Source of the DNA: Ferrovum sp. | GTDB taxonomy: Bacteria; Pseudomonadota; Gammaproteobacteria; Burkholderiales; Ferrovaceae | Length of the DNA: 10,983 nt | Assembly (NCBI GenBank): GCA_027450105.1 | Contig: DAIDKJ010000032.1 | Span: 1-10,983, forward strand | Reading direction: 5' to 3' | Part shown: positions 1-6,693 of the stretch, one piece after another | How positions within the stretch are numbered: position 1 is the stretch's first letter | Layout of the letters: every line of letters begins with the position of its first letter | Position numbers and translations under genes: made by a program | Notes under the pieces: model-generated | The model's database searches: none | Told to the model about the DNA's origin: nothing | Seen by the model: only the letters and a program-made list of their open reading frames with translations

Positions 1-225
1 ACCCACCGGAATGATTTCCTCGATCCCCACCAGCCGTTTGCCGGTTTGCAACACCTCCTGGCCGGGGCCATGTCCACGCACCTCGGCCGAGGGGGAATAC
101 ACGCGCAGATACTCCAGGGGAAAGGAATAGGACTTGCCGTCATTGAAGGATACTTCCAGGCAACGCGAGGCTTGGTGCAGGGTGATATCCGTGGGCCAAG
201 GGGTTTGGGGAGTCAGTCCAGCCAT
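1..225 (-). CDS. DUF971 (GBBH-like N-terminal domain) protein, 3' end outside window
   Basis: The minus-strand reading frame from ATG at 225 is open to the window edge and gives 75 residues. It contains the family hallmarks LEVSFNDG (about residues 23-30), FPLEYLRVYSPSAEVRGHG (34-52) and GPGQEVLQTGKR (53-64). The domain is the one found at the N-terminus of gamma-butyrobetaine hydroxylase and, in bacteria, as a small stand-alone protein of roughly 100-130 residues. The stand-alone form has no settled function, although a link to iron or Fe-S handling has been suggested. Only a weak AGGT lies before the ATG. The gene diverges from yggS across 63 nt. The rest, probably a C-terminal 30-60 residues, lies beyond the left edge. 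I am confident of the family and not of any role. Confidence 0.85.
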   Translation of the reverse strand, partial: MAGLTPQTPWPTDITLHQASRCLEVSFNDGKSYSFPLEYLRVYSPSAEVRGHGPGQEVLQTGKRLVGIEEIIPVG

Positions 226-257
226 GAAAGACCTGAGAAAGTGATGTGCCAGTGGGA

Positions 258-263
258 TATGAT
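258..263 (+). promoter_or_regulatory. Candidate -10 element for yggS-proC-yggT
   Basis: TATGAT (one mismatch to TATAAT) lies 25 nt before the chosen yggS ATG at 289. This would put the transcription start near 270 and leave a leader of about 20 nt. No good -35 hexamer is seen at 16-18 nt upstream. On the opposite strand the same AT-rich patch reads TATCAT, so it might also serve the divergent DUF971 gene. This is inference from sequence only. Confidence 0.4.
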
Positions 264-288
264 AAACCATTTGGCCGGGTGCCTGTTC

Positions 289-963
289 ATGTCCATTGCC
301 GAGCGTGTCCTTCAGGTGCAGCAACAGATCCGGGACAGGGCCCAGGGTCGCAGCGTGACCTTGGTGGCGGTGAGCAAGGGTCAGAAGCCGTCAGCCCTGA
401 ACGCAGCCTATGACGCGGGCGTGCGCGCTTTTGGCGAAAGCTATGTGCAGGAGGCCTTGCTCAAACTGGCCGCGCTCGGGCATTTGCCCATCGAGTGGCA
501 TTTCATCGGGCCACTCCAAGGCAACAAAACCGGAGCCATCGCGCGCCATTTTTCCTGGGTACACGGCCTGGAGCGTGAGCGCATTGCCCGGCGCCTGTCC
601 GAGAGCCGGCTCGAAGCAGGGCTCGCGCCCCTGCAGGTTTGTGTGCAGGTCAATTTAAGCCAGGAGCCCAGCAAATCCGGGGTTGCGCTCCAGGCGCTCG
701 AAGCCTTGGTGCATGAGGTGGCCTTGCTGCCCGGTTTGCGCCTGCGAGGACTGATGACCTTGCCCGAACCCACCTCCTCCACGGCATTGCAACGGCAACG
801 CTTTGCGGCCTTGCGACAGGAGCAGGAACGCTTGATCCGGCTCGGGTATGATCTGGATACCTTGTCCATGGGGATGTCGGGTGACTATATCGCGGCCTTG
901 GCAGAAGGCTCTACAATAGTGCGTATTGGCACAGCAATTTTCGGGGAGCGCAACAACACATGA
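289..963 (+). CDS. yggS: YggS family PLP homeostasis protein
   Basis: This 224-residue protein belongs to the YggS/YBL036C/PROSC family. These are fold-type III PLP-binding proteins, cytosolic and without known enzyme activity, that buffer pyridoxal phosphate and affect amino-acid pools. The PLP lysine is K30 in VTLVAVSKGQ. Other family blocks are FGESYVQE (48-55), IEWHFIGPLQGNK (68-80), CVQVNLSQEPSKSG (118-131), RLRGLMTLPEP (151-161), LSMGMSGDY (192-200) and STIVRIGTAIFG (208-219). The length matches the family (E. coli about 234). I chose ATG 289 because the frame upstream, open back to 46, has no family similarity, overlaps the opposite DUF971 gene and would start before the probable promoter. 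The in-frame ATG at 259 lies inside the -10 element. The Shine-Dalgarno for 289 is poor, as expected for a very short leader. The stop overlaps the proC start as ATGA, so the two are probably translationally coupled. Confidence 0.93.
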   Translation: MSIAERVLQVQQQIRDRAQGRSVTLVAVSKGQKPSALNAAYDAGVRAFGESYVQEALLKLAALGHLPIEWHFIGPLQGNKTGAIARHFSWVHGLERERIARRLSESRLEAGLAPLQVCVQVNLSQEPSKSGVALQALEALVHEVALLPGLRLRGLMTLPEPTSSTALQRQRFAALRQEQERLIRLGYDLDTLSMGMSGDYIAALAEGSTIVRIGTAIFGERNNT

Positions 964-1787
964 GCATCATTTTCATTGGCGGCGGCAATATGGCTTCCGC
1001 GCTGATTGGAGGTCTGGTGGCCCACGGACAGCCCATTTCCCATATGGGTGTGGTGGACATTCAGCCCGAAGTGGCCCAGCGACTGCACCAACGCTGGGGC
1101 ATCCGGGTCCATTCCACGGTGGCCGAGGCCCTGCCCGATGCCGGCACCCTGGTGTTATGCGTCAAACCCCAGCAAATGCAGGCAGTCACCGAGGCCATGC
1201 CCCTGTTGCCGGCCGATTTGCGGGTCATCAGCATTGCTGCGGGCATTGGCACGGCCTTGTTATCTCGCTGGCTCAAGGGTCACGTCAATCTCGTGCGCGT
1301 CATGCCCAATACTCCCGCCCTGATCCAGCAGGGGGCGGCCGGGCTATATGCCCTGCCCCAGGTGTCGGCCGAAGATCGATTGCATGCCCAGTCGCTCATG
1401 CGTGCAGTGGGCTCCGCGGTGTGGGTGCAGCAGGAATCCGATCTGGATGCGGTGACCGCCGTGTCGGGTAGCGGCCCGGCCTATGTCTTTTCGTTGATGG
1501 AGGCCATGCTGGCGGCAGCGCAACAACTGGGGCTGGATGCGGCCACTGCCAAAACGTTGGTGTTGGATACGGTGCAGGGGGCGGCCATGCTGGCCAAGGC
1601 GGGACCAGAATCGCCCACGCAACTGCGGGAGCGGGTCACATCGCCGGGTGGGACCACCGAGGCCGCCATGTCCGTCCTGAATGCCGCGGGCATGCAACAA
1701 ACCATTGGCGAGGCCATTCGGGCAGCGGCCCAGCGTTCCCGCGACCTGGGTGCGCGTCTGGAACAGGGCGTGGGAGTGCACAATTGA
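960..1787 (+). CDS. proC: Pyrroline-5-carboxylate reductase
   Basis: This 275-residue enzyme catalyses the last step of proline synthesis, reducing 1-pyrroline-5-carboxylate with NAD(P)H in the cytosol. The N-terminal Rossmann fold has the nucleotide loop IGGGNMASAL (6-15). The middle has VMPNTPALIQQGAAGLY (114-130). The C-terminal dimerisation/catalytic domain carries the ProC signature TAVSGSGPAYVF (166-177) and the conserved LRERVTSPGGTTEAA (222-236). The length is normal (E. coli 269). The ATG overlaps the yggS stop by 4 nt, with GGGGAG about 11 nt upstream. The pairing with yggS and yggT is common in proteobacteria. proA is also in the window but in the opposing operon, so two proline steps lie close together without sharing a transcript. 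Confidence 0.97.
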   Translation: MSIIFIGGGNMASALIGGLVAHGQPISHMGVVDIQPEVAQRLHQRWGIRVHSTVAEALPDAGTLVLCVKPQQMQAVTEAMPLLPADLRVISIAAGIGTALLSRWLKGHVNLVRVMPNTPALIQQGAAGLYALPQVSAEDRLHAQSLMRAVGSAVWVQQESDLDAVTAVSGSGPAYVFSLMEAMLAAAQQLGLDAATAKTLVLDTVQGAAMLAKAGPESPTQLRERVTSPGGTTEAAMSVLNAAGMQQTIGEAIRAAAQRSRDLGARLEQGVGVHN

Positions 1788-2356
1788 CTGGAATGATGGA
1801 ATCACTCTTCGAACTGGTGTTTGGCATCTTTTCCTTTGCGGCCCTGTTGCGCTTTCTGTTACAGGTGGTGGGTGCCCCCTACCGCAATCCACTCAGTGAA
1901 TTTGCCGTGTCCTTGAGCGAGTTTGCCGTGCGCCCCTTGCGTCGCTGGATTCCGGGGTTTCGGGGGGTGGATTATTCTCCGCTGCTCTGGGCCTGGCTGC
2001 TGGAGTGCTTGCTCTTGGCCGTCAACCTCACCTTGCTGGGCATGGTGCGTCCGCTCGATCTGGTGCATTTCATTCCCTGGGTGCTGGTGATGGGGGGGGT
2101 GACCGTTCTGCGCCATGGGTTGTATCTGCTCATGGGCGCCGTGTTCCTGCTGGCTGTTCTCAGCTGGATCAACCCCTACAGCCCCATCATGCCGGCGGTG
2201 GACGCCCTGACCAGTCCGTTTCTAAACCCCTTGCGGCGGATCATTCCCCTCATGGGAACGGTGGACCTGACGCCGGTGGTGCTGATGGTGATCTTCCAGC
2301 TGACCCTCACCATCCTGATCGGAGCTCTGGAAATGCTGGCGCAGCGGCTCATGTAA
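1784..2356 (+). CDS. yggT: YggT family integral membrane protein
   Basis: This 190-residue hydrophobic protein has two tandem YGGT repeats. The first carries RNPLSEFAV...PLRRWIPGF (about 34-59). The second carries SPFLNPLRRIIPLMGTVDLTP (about 144-164). Hydrophobic segments lie near residues 7-30, 66-87, 93-109, 112-129 and 163-186, consistent with an inner-membrane protein. The family's function is poorly defined; in E. coli it has been linked to osmotic tolerance, and related proteins act in chloroplast and cyanobacterial membrane organisation. The start is a TTG overlapping the proC stop (TTGA), chosen because GGGAG at 1772-1776 lies 7 nt upstream of it. In-frame ATGs at 1793 and 1796 are the alternatives and would shorten the protein by 3 or 4 residues. 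A run of eight G lies in the coding region at 2092-2099. Confidence 0.9.
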   Translation: MTGMMESLFELVFGIFSFAALLRFLLQVVGAPYRNPLSEFAVSLSEFAVRPLRRWIPGFRGVDYSPLLWAWLLECLLLAVNLTLLGMVRPLDLVHFIPWVLVMGGVTVLRHGLYLLMGAVFLLAVLSWINPYSPIMPAVDALTSPFLNPLRRIIPLMGTVDLTPVVLMVIFQLTLTILIGALEMLAQRLM

Positions 2357-2363
2357 GAGAGGC

Positions 2364-2384
2364 CTTGGCCAGTACCTGGTCAGG
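2364..2384. terminator. Hairpin between convergent yggT and rng, possible bidirectional terminator
   Basis: The arms CTTGGCCAG and CTGGTCAGG can form nine base pairs (two of them wobble) around a TAC loop. The hairpin sits in the 30-nt gap between the yggT stop (2354-2356) and the rng stop (2387-2389). No T tract follows on either strand, so intrinsic termination would be weak. The position between two convergent operons is the main support. Confidence 0.35.
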
Positions 2385-2386
2385 CA

Positions 2387-3841
2387 CTACATGAGGACCA
2401 CGTCGTACTGTTCCTGATGATTCTGGGATTCCACCTGCAAGCTGATGCGCTTGCCCACGAATTCGCTCACCCCGGCCAGGCTTTGGGATTCCTCATCCAA
2501 AAACAGATCGATGACCCGCTGATGCGCAATCACCCGGTATTCCCGGGCCTCGAATTGACGGGCAGCCAGCACGATTTCGCGCAGGATTTCGTAGCAGACG
2601 GTTTGCGGGGTTTTCACCTGGGCGCTACCCTTGCAACAGGGGCAGGGTTCGCACAGCACATGGGCCAGACTTTCGCGCGTGCGCTTGCGGGTAAGCTCGA
2701 TCAAGCCCAGGGCGGTAAACCCGTTCACCGTGACCCGGGTGCGATCGCGGGATAAGGCTTTGCGAAACTCGGCCAGCACGGCCTCACGGTGCTCCGGATT
2801 ATCCATGTCGATGAAATCGGCAATCACGATCCCGCCCAGATTGCGCAGGCGTAATTGTCGGGCCATGGCTTGTGCTGCTTCCAGATTGGTGCGGAAGATG
2901 GTGTCATCGAAATTGCGCCCGCCCACAAATCCGCCAGTATTCACGTCGATGGTGGTCATGGCTTCGGTCTGGTCGATGATGAGATAGCCGCCGGACTTCA
3001 AATCCACGCGCCGCGACAGGGCTTTCTCAATTTCCTGTTCCACGCCAAAGAGGTCGAACAGGGGACGGGCGCCACTGTAATGTTCCAGAAGGGGGGCCGC
3101 CTGGGGATTGTAATGTCGGGAAAATTCCAGCAACTTGTGAAAGTTTTCCCGTGAATCCACCATGATGCGATCCGTATCCTCCATCACCAGATCGCGAATG
3201 ACCCGTTGGGCCAGACTCAGGTCCTGATACAGCAACTGGGGGCTGGCCGCACCGTGGCATTGAGACTGGATATCGGCCCAGCATTGCGTCAGGTATTCCA
3301 GATCGCGCTGCAATTCACGATCCGAAGTGGTTTCGGCCACGGTGCGCACGATGAACCCGCCCGTAGTGGTGGTGGGAATGAGCCCTTGCAGACGTTCGCG
3401 CAACAGCTGGCGTTCCTCTTCGCTTTCGATCTTTTGCGACACGCCGATGTGCTGTTCCTGTGGCAGATAAACCAGATAGCGCCCGGCAATGCTGATTTGG
3501 GTGGAGAGTCGCGCGCCCTTGGTCCCGATAGGGTCCTTGGCCACCTGCACCATGAGGGGCTGTCCCTCGGCCAGGGTTTTTTCGATGGGACGTTGGGGCT
3601 CTTCGGAATGCCGCGGTGTCCAGATATCCGCCACGTGCAGGAAGGCCGCGCGCTCCAGCCCCAAATCGATGAAGGCGGATTGCATGCCGGGCAAAATGCG
3701 GGCCACCCGGCCCCAATAGATGTTGCCCACCAGACCCCGGGCGCTGGCACGTTCCACGTGTAACTCCTGGGGCACGCCCAATTCCATGATGGCTACCCGG
3801 GTTTCCTGGGGGGTGATGTTGACCAGGATCTGGTTGTTCAC
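2387..3841 (-). CDS. rng: Ribonuclease G
   Basis: This 484-residue endoribonuclease of the RNase E/G family cleaves single-stranded A/U-rich RNA and matures the 16S rRNA 5' end. It aligns almost end to end with E. coli RNase G (489). An N-terminal S1-type region includes VGNIYWGRVARILPGMQSAF (38-57) and FLHVADI (67-73). The 5'-sensor/RNase H-like region includes DPIGTKGARLST (103-114). The catalytic metal-binding aspartates are D299 in TIDVNTGG and D342 in ADFIDM. The zinc-link motif appears as C397-x-x-C400-P-C-C403. The long disordered tail of RNase E is absent, which makes this RNase G rather than RNase E. The start is GTG at 3841, fixed by an AAGGAG 7 nt upstream; an out-of-frame ATG at 3845 would be only 3 nt from it. 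It is the last gene of the leuS operon, 25 nt after rlmH. Confidence 0.96.
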   Translation of the reverse strand: MNNQILVNITPQETRVAIMELGVPQELHVERASARGLVGNIYWGRVARILPGMQSAFIDLGLERAAFLHVADIWTPRHSEEPQRPIEKTLAEGQPLMVQVAKDPIGTKGARLSTQISIAGRYLVYLPQEQHIGVSQKIESEEERQLLRERLQGLIPTTTTGGFIVRTVAETTSDRELQRDLEYLTQCWADIQSQCHGAASPQLLYQDLSLAQRVIRDLVMEDTDRIMVDSRENFHKLLEFSRHYNPQAAPLLEHYSGARPLFDLFGVEQEIEKALSRRVDLKSGGYLIIDQTEAMTTIDVNTGGFVGGRNFDDTIFRTNLEAAQAMARQLRLRNLGGIVIADFIDMDNPEHREAVLAEFRKALSRDRTRVTVNGFTALGLIELTRKRTRESLAHVLCEPCPCCKGSAQVKTPQTVCYEILREIVLAARQFEAREYRVIAHQRVIDLFLDEESQSLAGVSEFVGKRISLQVESQNHQEQYDVVLM

Positions 3842-3848
3842 GCATCTA

Positions 3849-3854
3849 CTCCTT
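3849..3854 (-). promoter_or_regulatory. Ribosome binding site deciding the GTG start of rng
   Basis: On the minus strand AAGGAG lies 7 nt before the GTG at 3841. The nearby ATG (3845-3843), in another frame, is only 3 nt from the same site. This selects the GTG and the RNase G reading frame. Confidence 0.8.
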
Positions 3855-3866
3855 CAGTGGGTGGGT

Positions 3867-4337
3867 TCAGGCACGATGATAGGGATGCCCCTGTAACAGG
3901 GAGTAACTGCGATACAGTTGCTCCGCCAGCAGAACCCGTACCAGTCCATGGGGCAGGGTCATGCGCGATAAGGCAAGAAGCGCGTGACAGTCCTGTTTGA
4001 TGCGGGGGTGCAGACCATCGGCGCTGCCAATGAGAAAACAGGGGCTCTGTGCCTGCTGCTGGTGCCGCTCCAGAGTCTGGGCCAATTCCTGGGTGGTCCA
4101 CAGGGCCCCGCGTTCGTCCAGTGCATAGCGCACTTCCTGTGGGTGAAACTGCTGGCGCAAGCGCTGTGCTTCCAGTTCCAGGATCTGCTCGGTGTTGCGT
4201 CCGCTGGTGCGCGGTTCCGGCTTGACTTCCACCACCTGCAAACCCATTTCTCGGGGCATGCGCTGCAGGTAATCCTGGGTGGCTTGTTGCACCCAGGCGG
4301 GCTGGCGGTGACCCAAAGCCAGGATCCGGATTTTCAA
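3867..4337 (-). CDS. rlmH: 23S rRNA (pseudouridine1915-N3)-methyltransferase RlmH
   Basis: This 156-residue SPOUT-class methyltransferase (E. coli RlmH 155) uses SAM to methylate pseudouridine 1915 in helix 69 of 23S rRNA on assembled 70S ribosomes. Family blocks are KIRILALGHRQPAWV (2-16), a knot loop FLIGSADGLHP (101-111) and the C-terminal LPHGLVRVLLAEQLYRSYS (128-146) ending in HPYHRA. The usual G-G-x-x-G of the cofactor loop reads G104-S-A-D-G108, so the second glycine is a serine. The start is a TTG, chosen because KIRILALG begins right after it, matching the family N-terminus. The frame is open further upstream to 4514 but only through rsfS. A weak GGGAAG precedes the TTG. It lies 34 nt after rsfS, another large-subunit factor, and this pairing is widely conserved. 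Confidence 0.94.
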   Translation of the reverse strand: MKIRILALGHRQPAWVQQATQDYLQRMPREMGLQVVEVKPEPRTSGRNTEQILELEAQRLRQQFHPQEVRYALDERGALWTTQELAQTLERHQQQAQSPCFLIGSADGLHPRIKQDCHALLALSRMTLPHGLVRVLLAEQLYRSYSLLQGHPYHRA

Positions 4338-4371
4338 GGGGGGCTTCCCGCAGGGCGCAAGGGACGTGGCA

Positions 4372-4764
4372 TCAAGGGAGTGGGTCGGGGTGGGTGGATG
4401 CCGGCACCAAGGCGTGGATGGGGGGACGTTGGGACAGATAGCGGGTGCCGCCCCACAATTCATCCAGGTTGAAATATTCCCGAATGCCGGGCTGCATGAT
4501 ATGCACGATGACACTACCCAGATCCACCAGGATCCACTCGCCGCTTTGCAAGCCTTCCATGCCCTGGATGGCTACATGATGGGCGCGCAGATGGTTTTCC
4601 ACCCGATGCGCCAGGGCCCGCGTTTGGCGGTTGGAATTGGCACAGGCCAGTACCAGATAATCGCACAGCGTGGTCAGGTGGCGCACATCCAGGACTTGGA
4701 TGTCCTCTCCCTTGACCTCCTCCAGGGCCTGCACGACCTCATCCTTGATACGTTGTGGTTCCAT
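4372..4764 (-). CDS. rsfS: Ribosomal silencing factor RsfS
   Basis: This 130-residue RsfS/Iojap protein binds uL14 (L14) on the 50S subunit and blocks joining with 30S under nutrient limitation. The core covers about residues 7-104, with KGEDIQVLDVRHLTTLCDYLV (18-38), SGEWILVDLGSVIVHIM (74-90) and REYFNLDELW (95-104). After that comes a tail of about 26 residues rich in proline (including PPIHALVPASTHPDPLP, 114-130), beyond the usual end seen in the 105-residue E. coli protein. ATG 4764 is chosen because AGGAG lies 4 nt upstream and the family N-terminus begins there. The frame upstream is nadD sequence read out of frame. The gene overlaps the end of nadD by 26 nt. Confidence 0.95.
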   Translation of the reverse strand: MEPQRIKDEVVQALEEVKGEDIQVLDVRHLTTLCDYLVLACANSNRQTRALAHRVENHLRAHHVAIQGMEGLQSGEWILVDLGSVIVHIMQPGIREYFNLDELWGGTRYLSQRPPIHALVPASTHPDPLP

Positions 4765-5428
4765 CTTGCTCCTGCTGGTAAAGGTGTTGCGTTTCAATAT
4801 AGTCCAGGACGGCCTTGGGGAGCAACTCATCCGTGCTGAGACCCTGGCGTAACAAGGCGCGGATGCGGGTGGACGCTGCCGGGTGCAAGGGGGTTGCGAG
4901 GGGCAGGATCAATCCGGCGGGTGCCGCGCGTTCTTGGCAAGAAACCGTATCCAGGGTGCGCAGGCGCCACCTCTGGGCCTGCAAGGGGGCCGGCCATTGG
5001 TCCCGGGCGGGGTCTTGCGGAATGCGGGCAAGCAGCACCACATGGCACAGGTTGAATACGCTCTGCCAGTGATGCCAGCTGGGAAGATTGCAGAAGGCGT
5101 CGGCCCCCAGAATCAGATACATACCAGCAGCAGAGCCATATTCGGCGCGCAGTTGCTGCAGGGTGTCTACCGTAAAGGTGGGGCCGGAACGTTCCACCTC
5201 CCGCGCGTCCACTTGCATGAAGGGATAAGCCTGGGCGGCTAGTTGAGCCATTTGCAGGCGTTGTCGAGCCGTTGCCAGGGGTTGGCGTTGCCAGGGGTTA
5301 CCGGCGGGCAGGAGCAAAACCCGATCCAGTTGCAGCTGTTCCCGGGCGGCGCAGGCCATGGCCAGATGACCCGCATGGATGGGATCAAACGTCCCTCCCA
5401 AAAGACCCAGTTTGAGGGGATGGGTCAT
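4739..5428 (-). CDS. nadD: Nicotinate-nucleotide adenylyltransferase
   Basis: This 229-residue enzyme joins ATP and nicotinate mononucleotide to give deamido-NAD in cytosolic NAD synthesis. The nucleotidyltransferase motif GGTFDPIHAGH (11-21) is intact. Further family blocks are VLLLPAGNPW (37-46), SGPTFTVDTL (81-90), LILGADAFCNLPSWHHW (105-121) and ASTRIR (185-190), the counterpart of the ISSTxIR ATP-binding motif. It is slightly longer than E. coli NadD (213). The ATG shares one base with the proA stop (TGATG), and no Shine-Dalgarno is evident, so translation probably depends on reinitiation after proA. The 3' end overlaps rsfS by 26 nt. Confidence 0.96.
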   Translation of the reverse strand: MTHPLKLGLLGGTFDPIHAGHLAMACAAREQLQLDRVLLLPAGNPWQRQPLATARQRLQMAQLAAQAYPFMQVDAREVERSGPTFTVDTLQQLRAEYGSAAGMYLILGADAFCNLPSWHHWQSVFNLCHVVLLARIPQDPARDQWPAPLQAQRWRLRTLDTVSCQERAAPAGLILPLATPLHPAASTRIRALLRQGLSTDELLPKAVLDYIETQHLYQQEQDGTTTYQG

Positions 5429-6693
5429 CAGGTGCGAATCTGTCCGCTACCCAGAACGATAAATTTTTGCGAGGTGAGTCCCTCCAGTCCCACAGGTCCA
5501 CGGGCGTGCAGCTTGTCCGTGGAAATGCCGATCTCGGCACCCAGGCCATATTCAAAGCCATCAGCAAAGCGGGTGGAGGTGTTGACCATCACCGAGCTCG
5601 AATCCACCTCCCGCAGGAAGCGATTGGCGTTATTCCAATCATTGGTCAAAATGGCGTCGGTGTGTTGCGAGCCGTAGCGGGCAATATGCTCCAGGGCCAC
5701 ATCCAGGGAGGGAACGATGCGAATGGACAGGATGGGGGCCAGATATTCGGTCCCCCAGTCCGCTTCGGTGGCCGGGATAACGCCTTCGAGCAGACGGCAG
5801 GTCGCCTCGTCGCCGCGCAGCTCCACCCCCTTGTGCCGATAGCGTTGCGCCAATTCGGGCAGAACGCGCGCTGCAATATCCTGATGCACCAGCAGGGTTT
5901 CCATGGTGTTGCACGTGCCATAACGCTGGGTTTTGGCATTATCTGCCACACGAATGGCCATGGGAATATCGGCGCTGGCATCGATGAAGGTATGGCAGAT
6001 GCCGTCCAGGTGCTTGATGATGGGAATGCGCGCCTCACGGGTAATGCGCTCGATCAGGCCTTTGCCACCCCGGGGCACGAGGACATCCACGAATTCTGTA
6101 AGGGTGATCAGCGCTCCTACAGCAGCCCGATCTGCCGTTGCCAGCACCTGAACGCACTCTGCTGGCAAGCCGGCCTGGGAGAGCCCCGTATGCATGGCCT
6201 GGGCAATGATCTGGTTGGAGCGCAGGGATTCCGACCCGCCCCGTAACAGACAGGCATTCCCCGATTTGATGCACAGACCGGCCGCATCGGCGGTAACGTT
6301 GGGACGAGCTTCATAGATGATGCCAACCACTCCCAGGGGAACGCGCATGCGTCCCACTTCGATGCCCGAGGGACGGCGTGCCAGGCCGGTGATTTCTCCC
6401 ACGGGATCGGGCAGCAGGGCAATTTGCTCCAGTCCGGCGGCCATGGCGTCGATACTCTCCGGTGTCAGGGTAAGACGATCCAGAAAGGCACTGTCGGCAT
6501 CCTGAGCCCGGGCTGCGGCCAAATCGAGCCCATTGGCCACGAGCAGGGCCTCTTGGCGCTGGCGCAGGGATTGGGCGGCACTACGCAAGGCCTGGTTTTT
6601 GTCGGCGGTGGAGGCCCGTGCCAGTTGGCGCGAGGCGCTGCGGGCCTGCCGCCCCAGCGTGTGCAGAAGATCTTGAATGGTTGGTTCGGTCAT
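5428..6693 (-). CDS. proA: Glutamate-5-semialdehyde dehydrogenase (gamma-glutamyl phosphate reductase)
   Basis: This 421-residue enzyme carries out the second step of proline synthesis, NADPH-dependent reduction of gamma-glutamyl phosphate to glutamate-5-semialdehyde. The aldehyde-dehydrogenase fold shows VPLGVVGIIYEARPNVT (118-134), KSGNACLLRGGSES (143-156), LVPRGGKGLI (205-214), KHLDGICHTF (227-236) and the probable catalytic cysteine C261 in YGTCNTMETLL (258-268). The C-terminal block GLGAEIGIST is also present. The length fits the family (E. coli 417). The ATG overlaps the holA stop as ATGA, with AGGA 8 nt upstream. Its place between holA and nadD is unrelated to proline metabolism. proA next to nadD-rsfS-rlmH also occurs in Pseudomonas. 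No proB is adjacent. Confidence 0.97.
   Translation of the reverse strand: MTEPTIQDLLHTLGRQARSASRQLARASTADKNQALRSAAQSLRQRQEALLVANGLDLAAARAQDADSAFLDRLTLTPESIDAMAAGLEQIALLPDPVGEITGLARRPSGIEVGRMRVPLGVVGIIYEARPNVTADAAGLCIKSGNACLLRGGSESLRSNQIIAQAMHTGLSQAGLPAECVQVLATADRAAVGALITLTEFVDVLVPRGGKGLIERITREARIPIIKHLDGICHTFIDASADIPMAIRVADNAKTQRYGTCNTMETLLVHQDIAARVLPELAQRYRHKGVELRGDEATCRLLEGVIPATEADWGTEYLAPILSIRIVPSLDVALEHIARYGSQHTDAILTNDWNNANRFLREVDSSSVMVNTSTRFADGFEYGLGAEIGISTDKLHARGPVGLEGLTSQKFIVLGSGQIRT

Noticed and set aside
46..288. N-terminal extension of yggS in the same open frame
   Set aside because: The extra residues overlap the opposite DUF971 gene, show no family similarity and lie upstream of the likely promoter. 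YggS similarity begins just after ATG 289.
926..1471. 181-residue open frame on the plus strand
   Set aside because: It is proC read in another frame, rich in Arg, Gly and His as expected of GC-rich shadow frames. proC itself matches its family throughout.
4338..4514. Longer rlmH beginning at ATG 4514
   Set aside because: The added residues are rsfS and spacer sequence read in another frame (Cys/Pro-rich). The family N-terminus starts at TTG 4337.
5271..5299. Direct repeat GTTGCCAGGGGTT, two copies 16 nt apart in nadD
   Set aside because: It lies within the region encoding conserved PAGNPW and the residues after it. With two short copies at a period that is not a multiple of three, it looks like chance.
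5467..6246. 259-residue plus-strand open frame antisense to proA
   Set aside because: It is a codon-bias shadow on the strand opposite a well-conserved gene, with no recognisable domain and no ribosome binding site.
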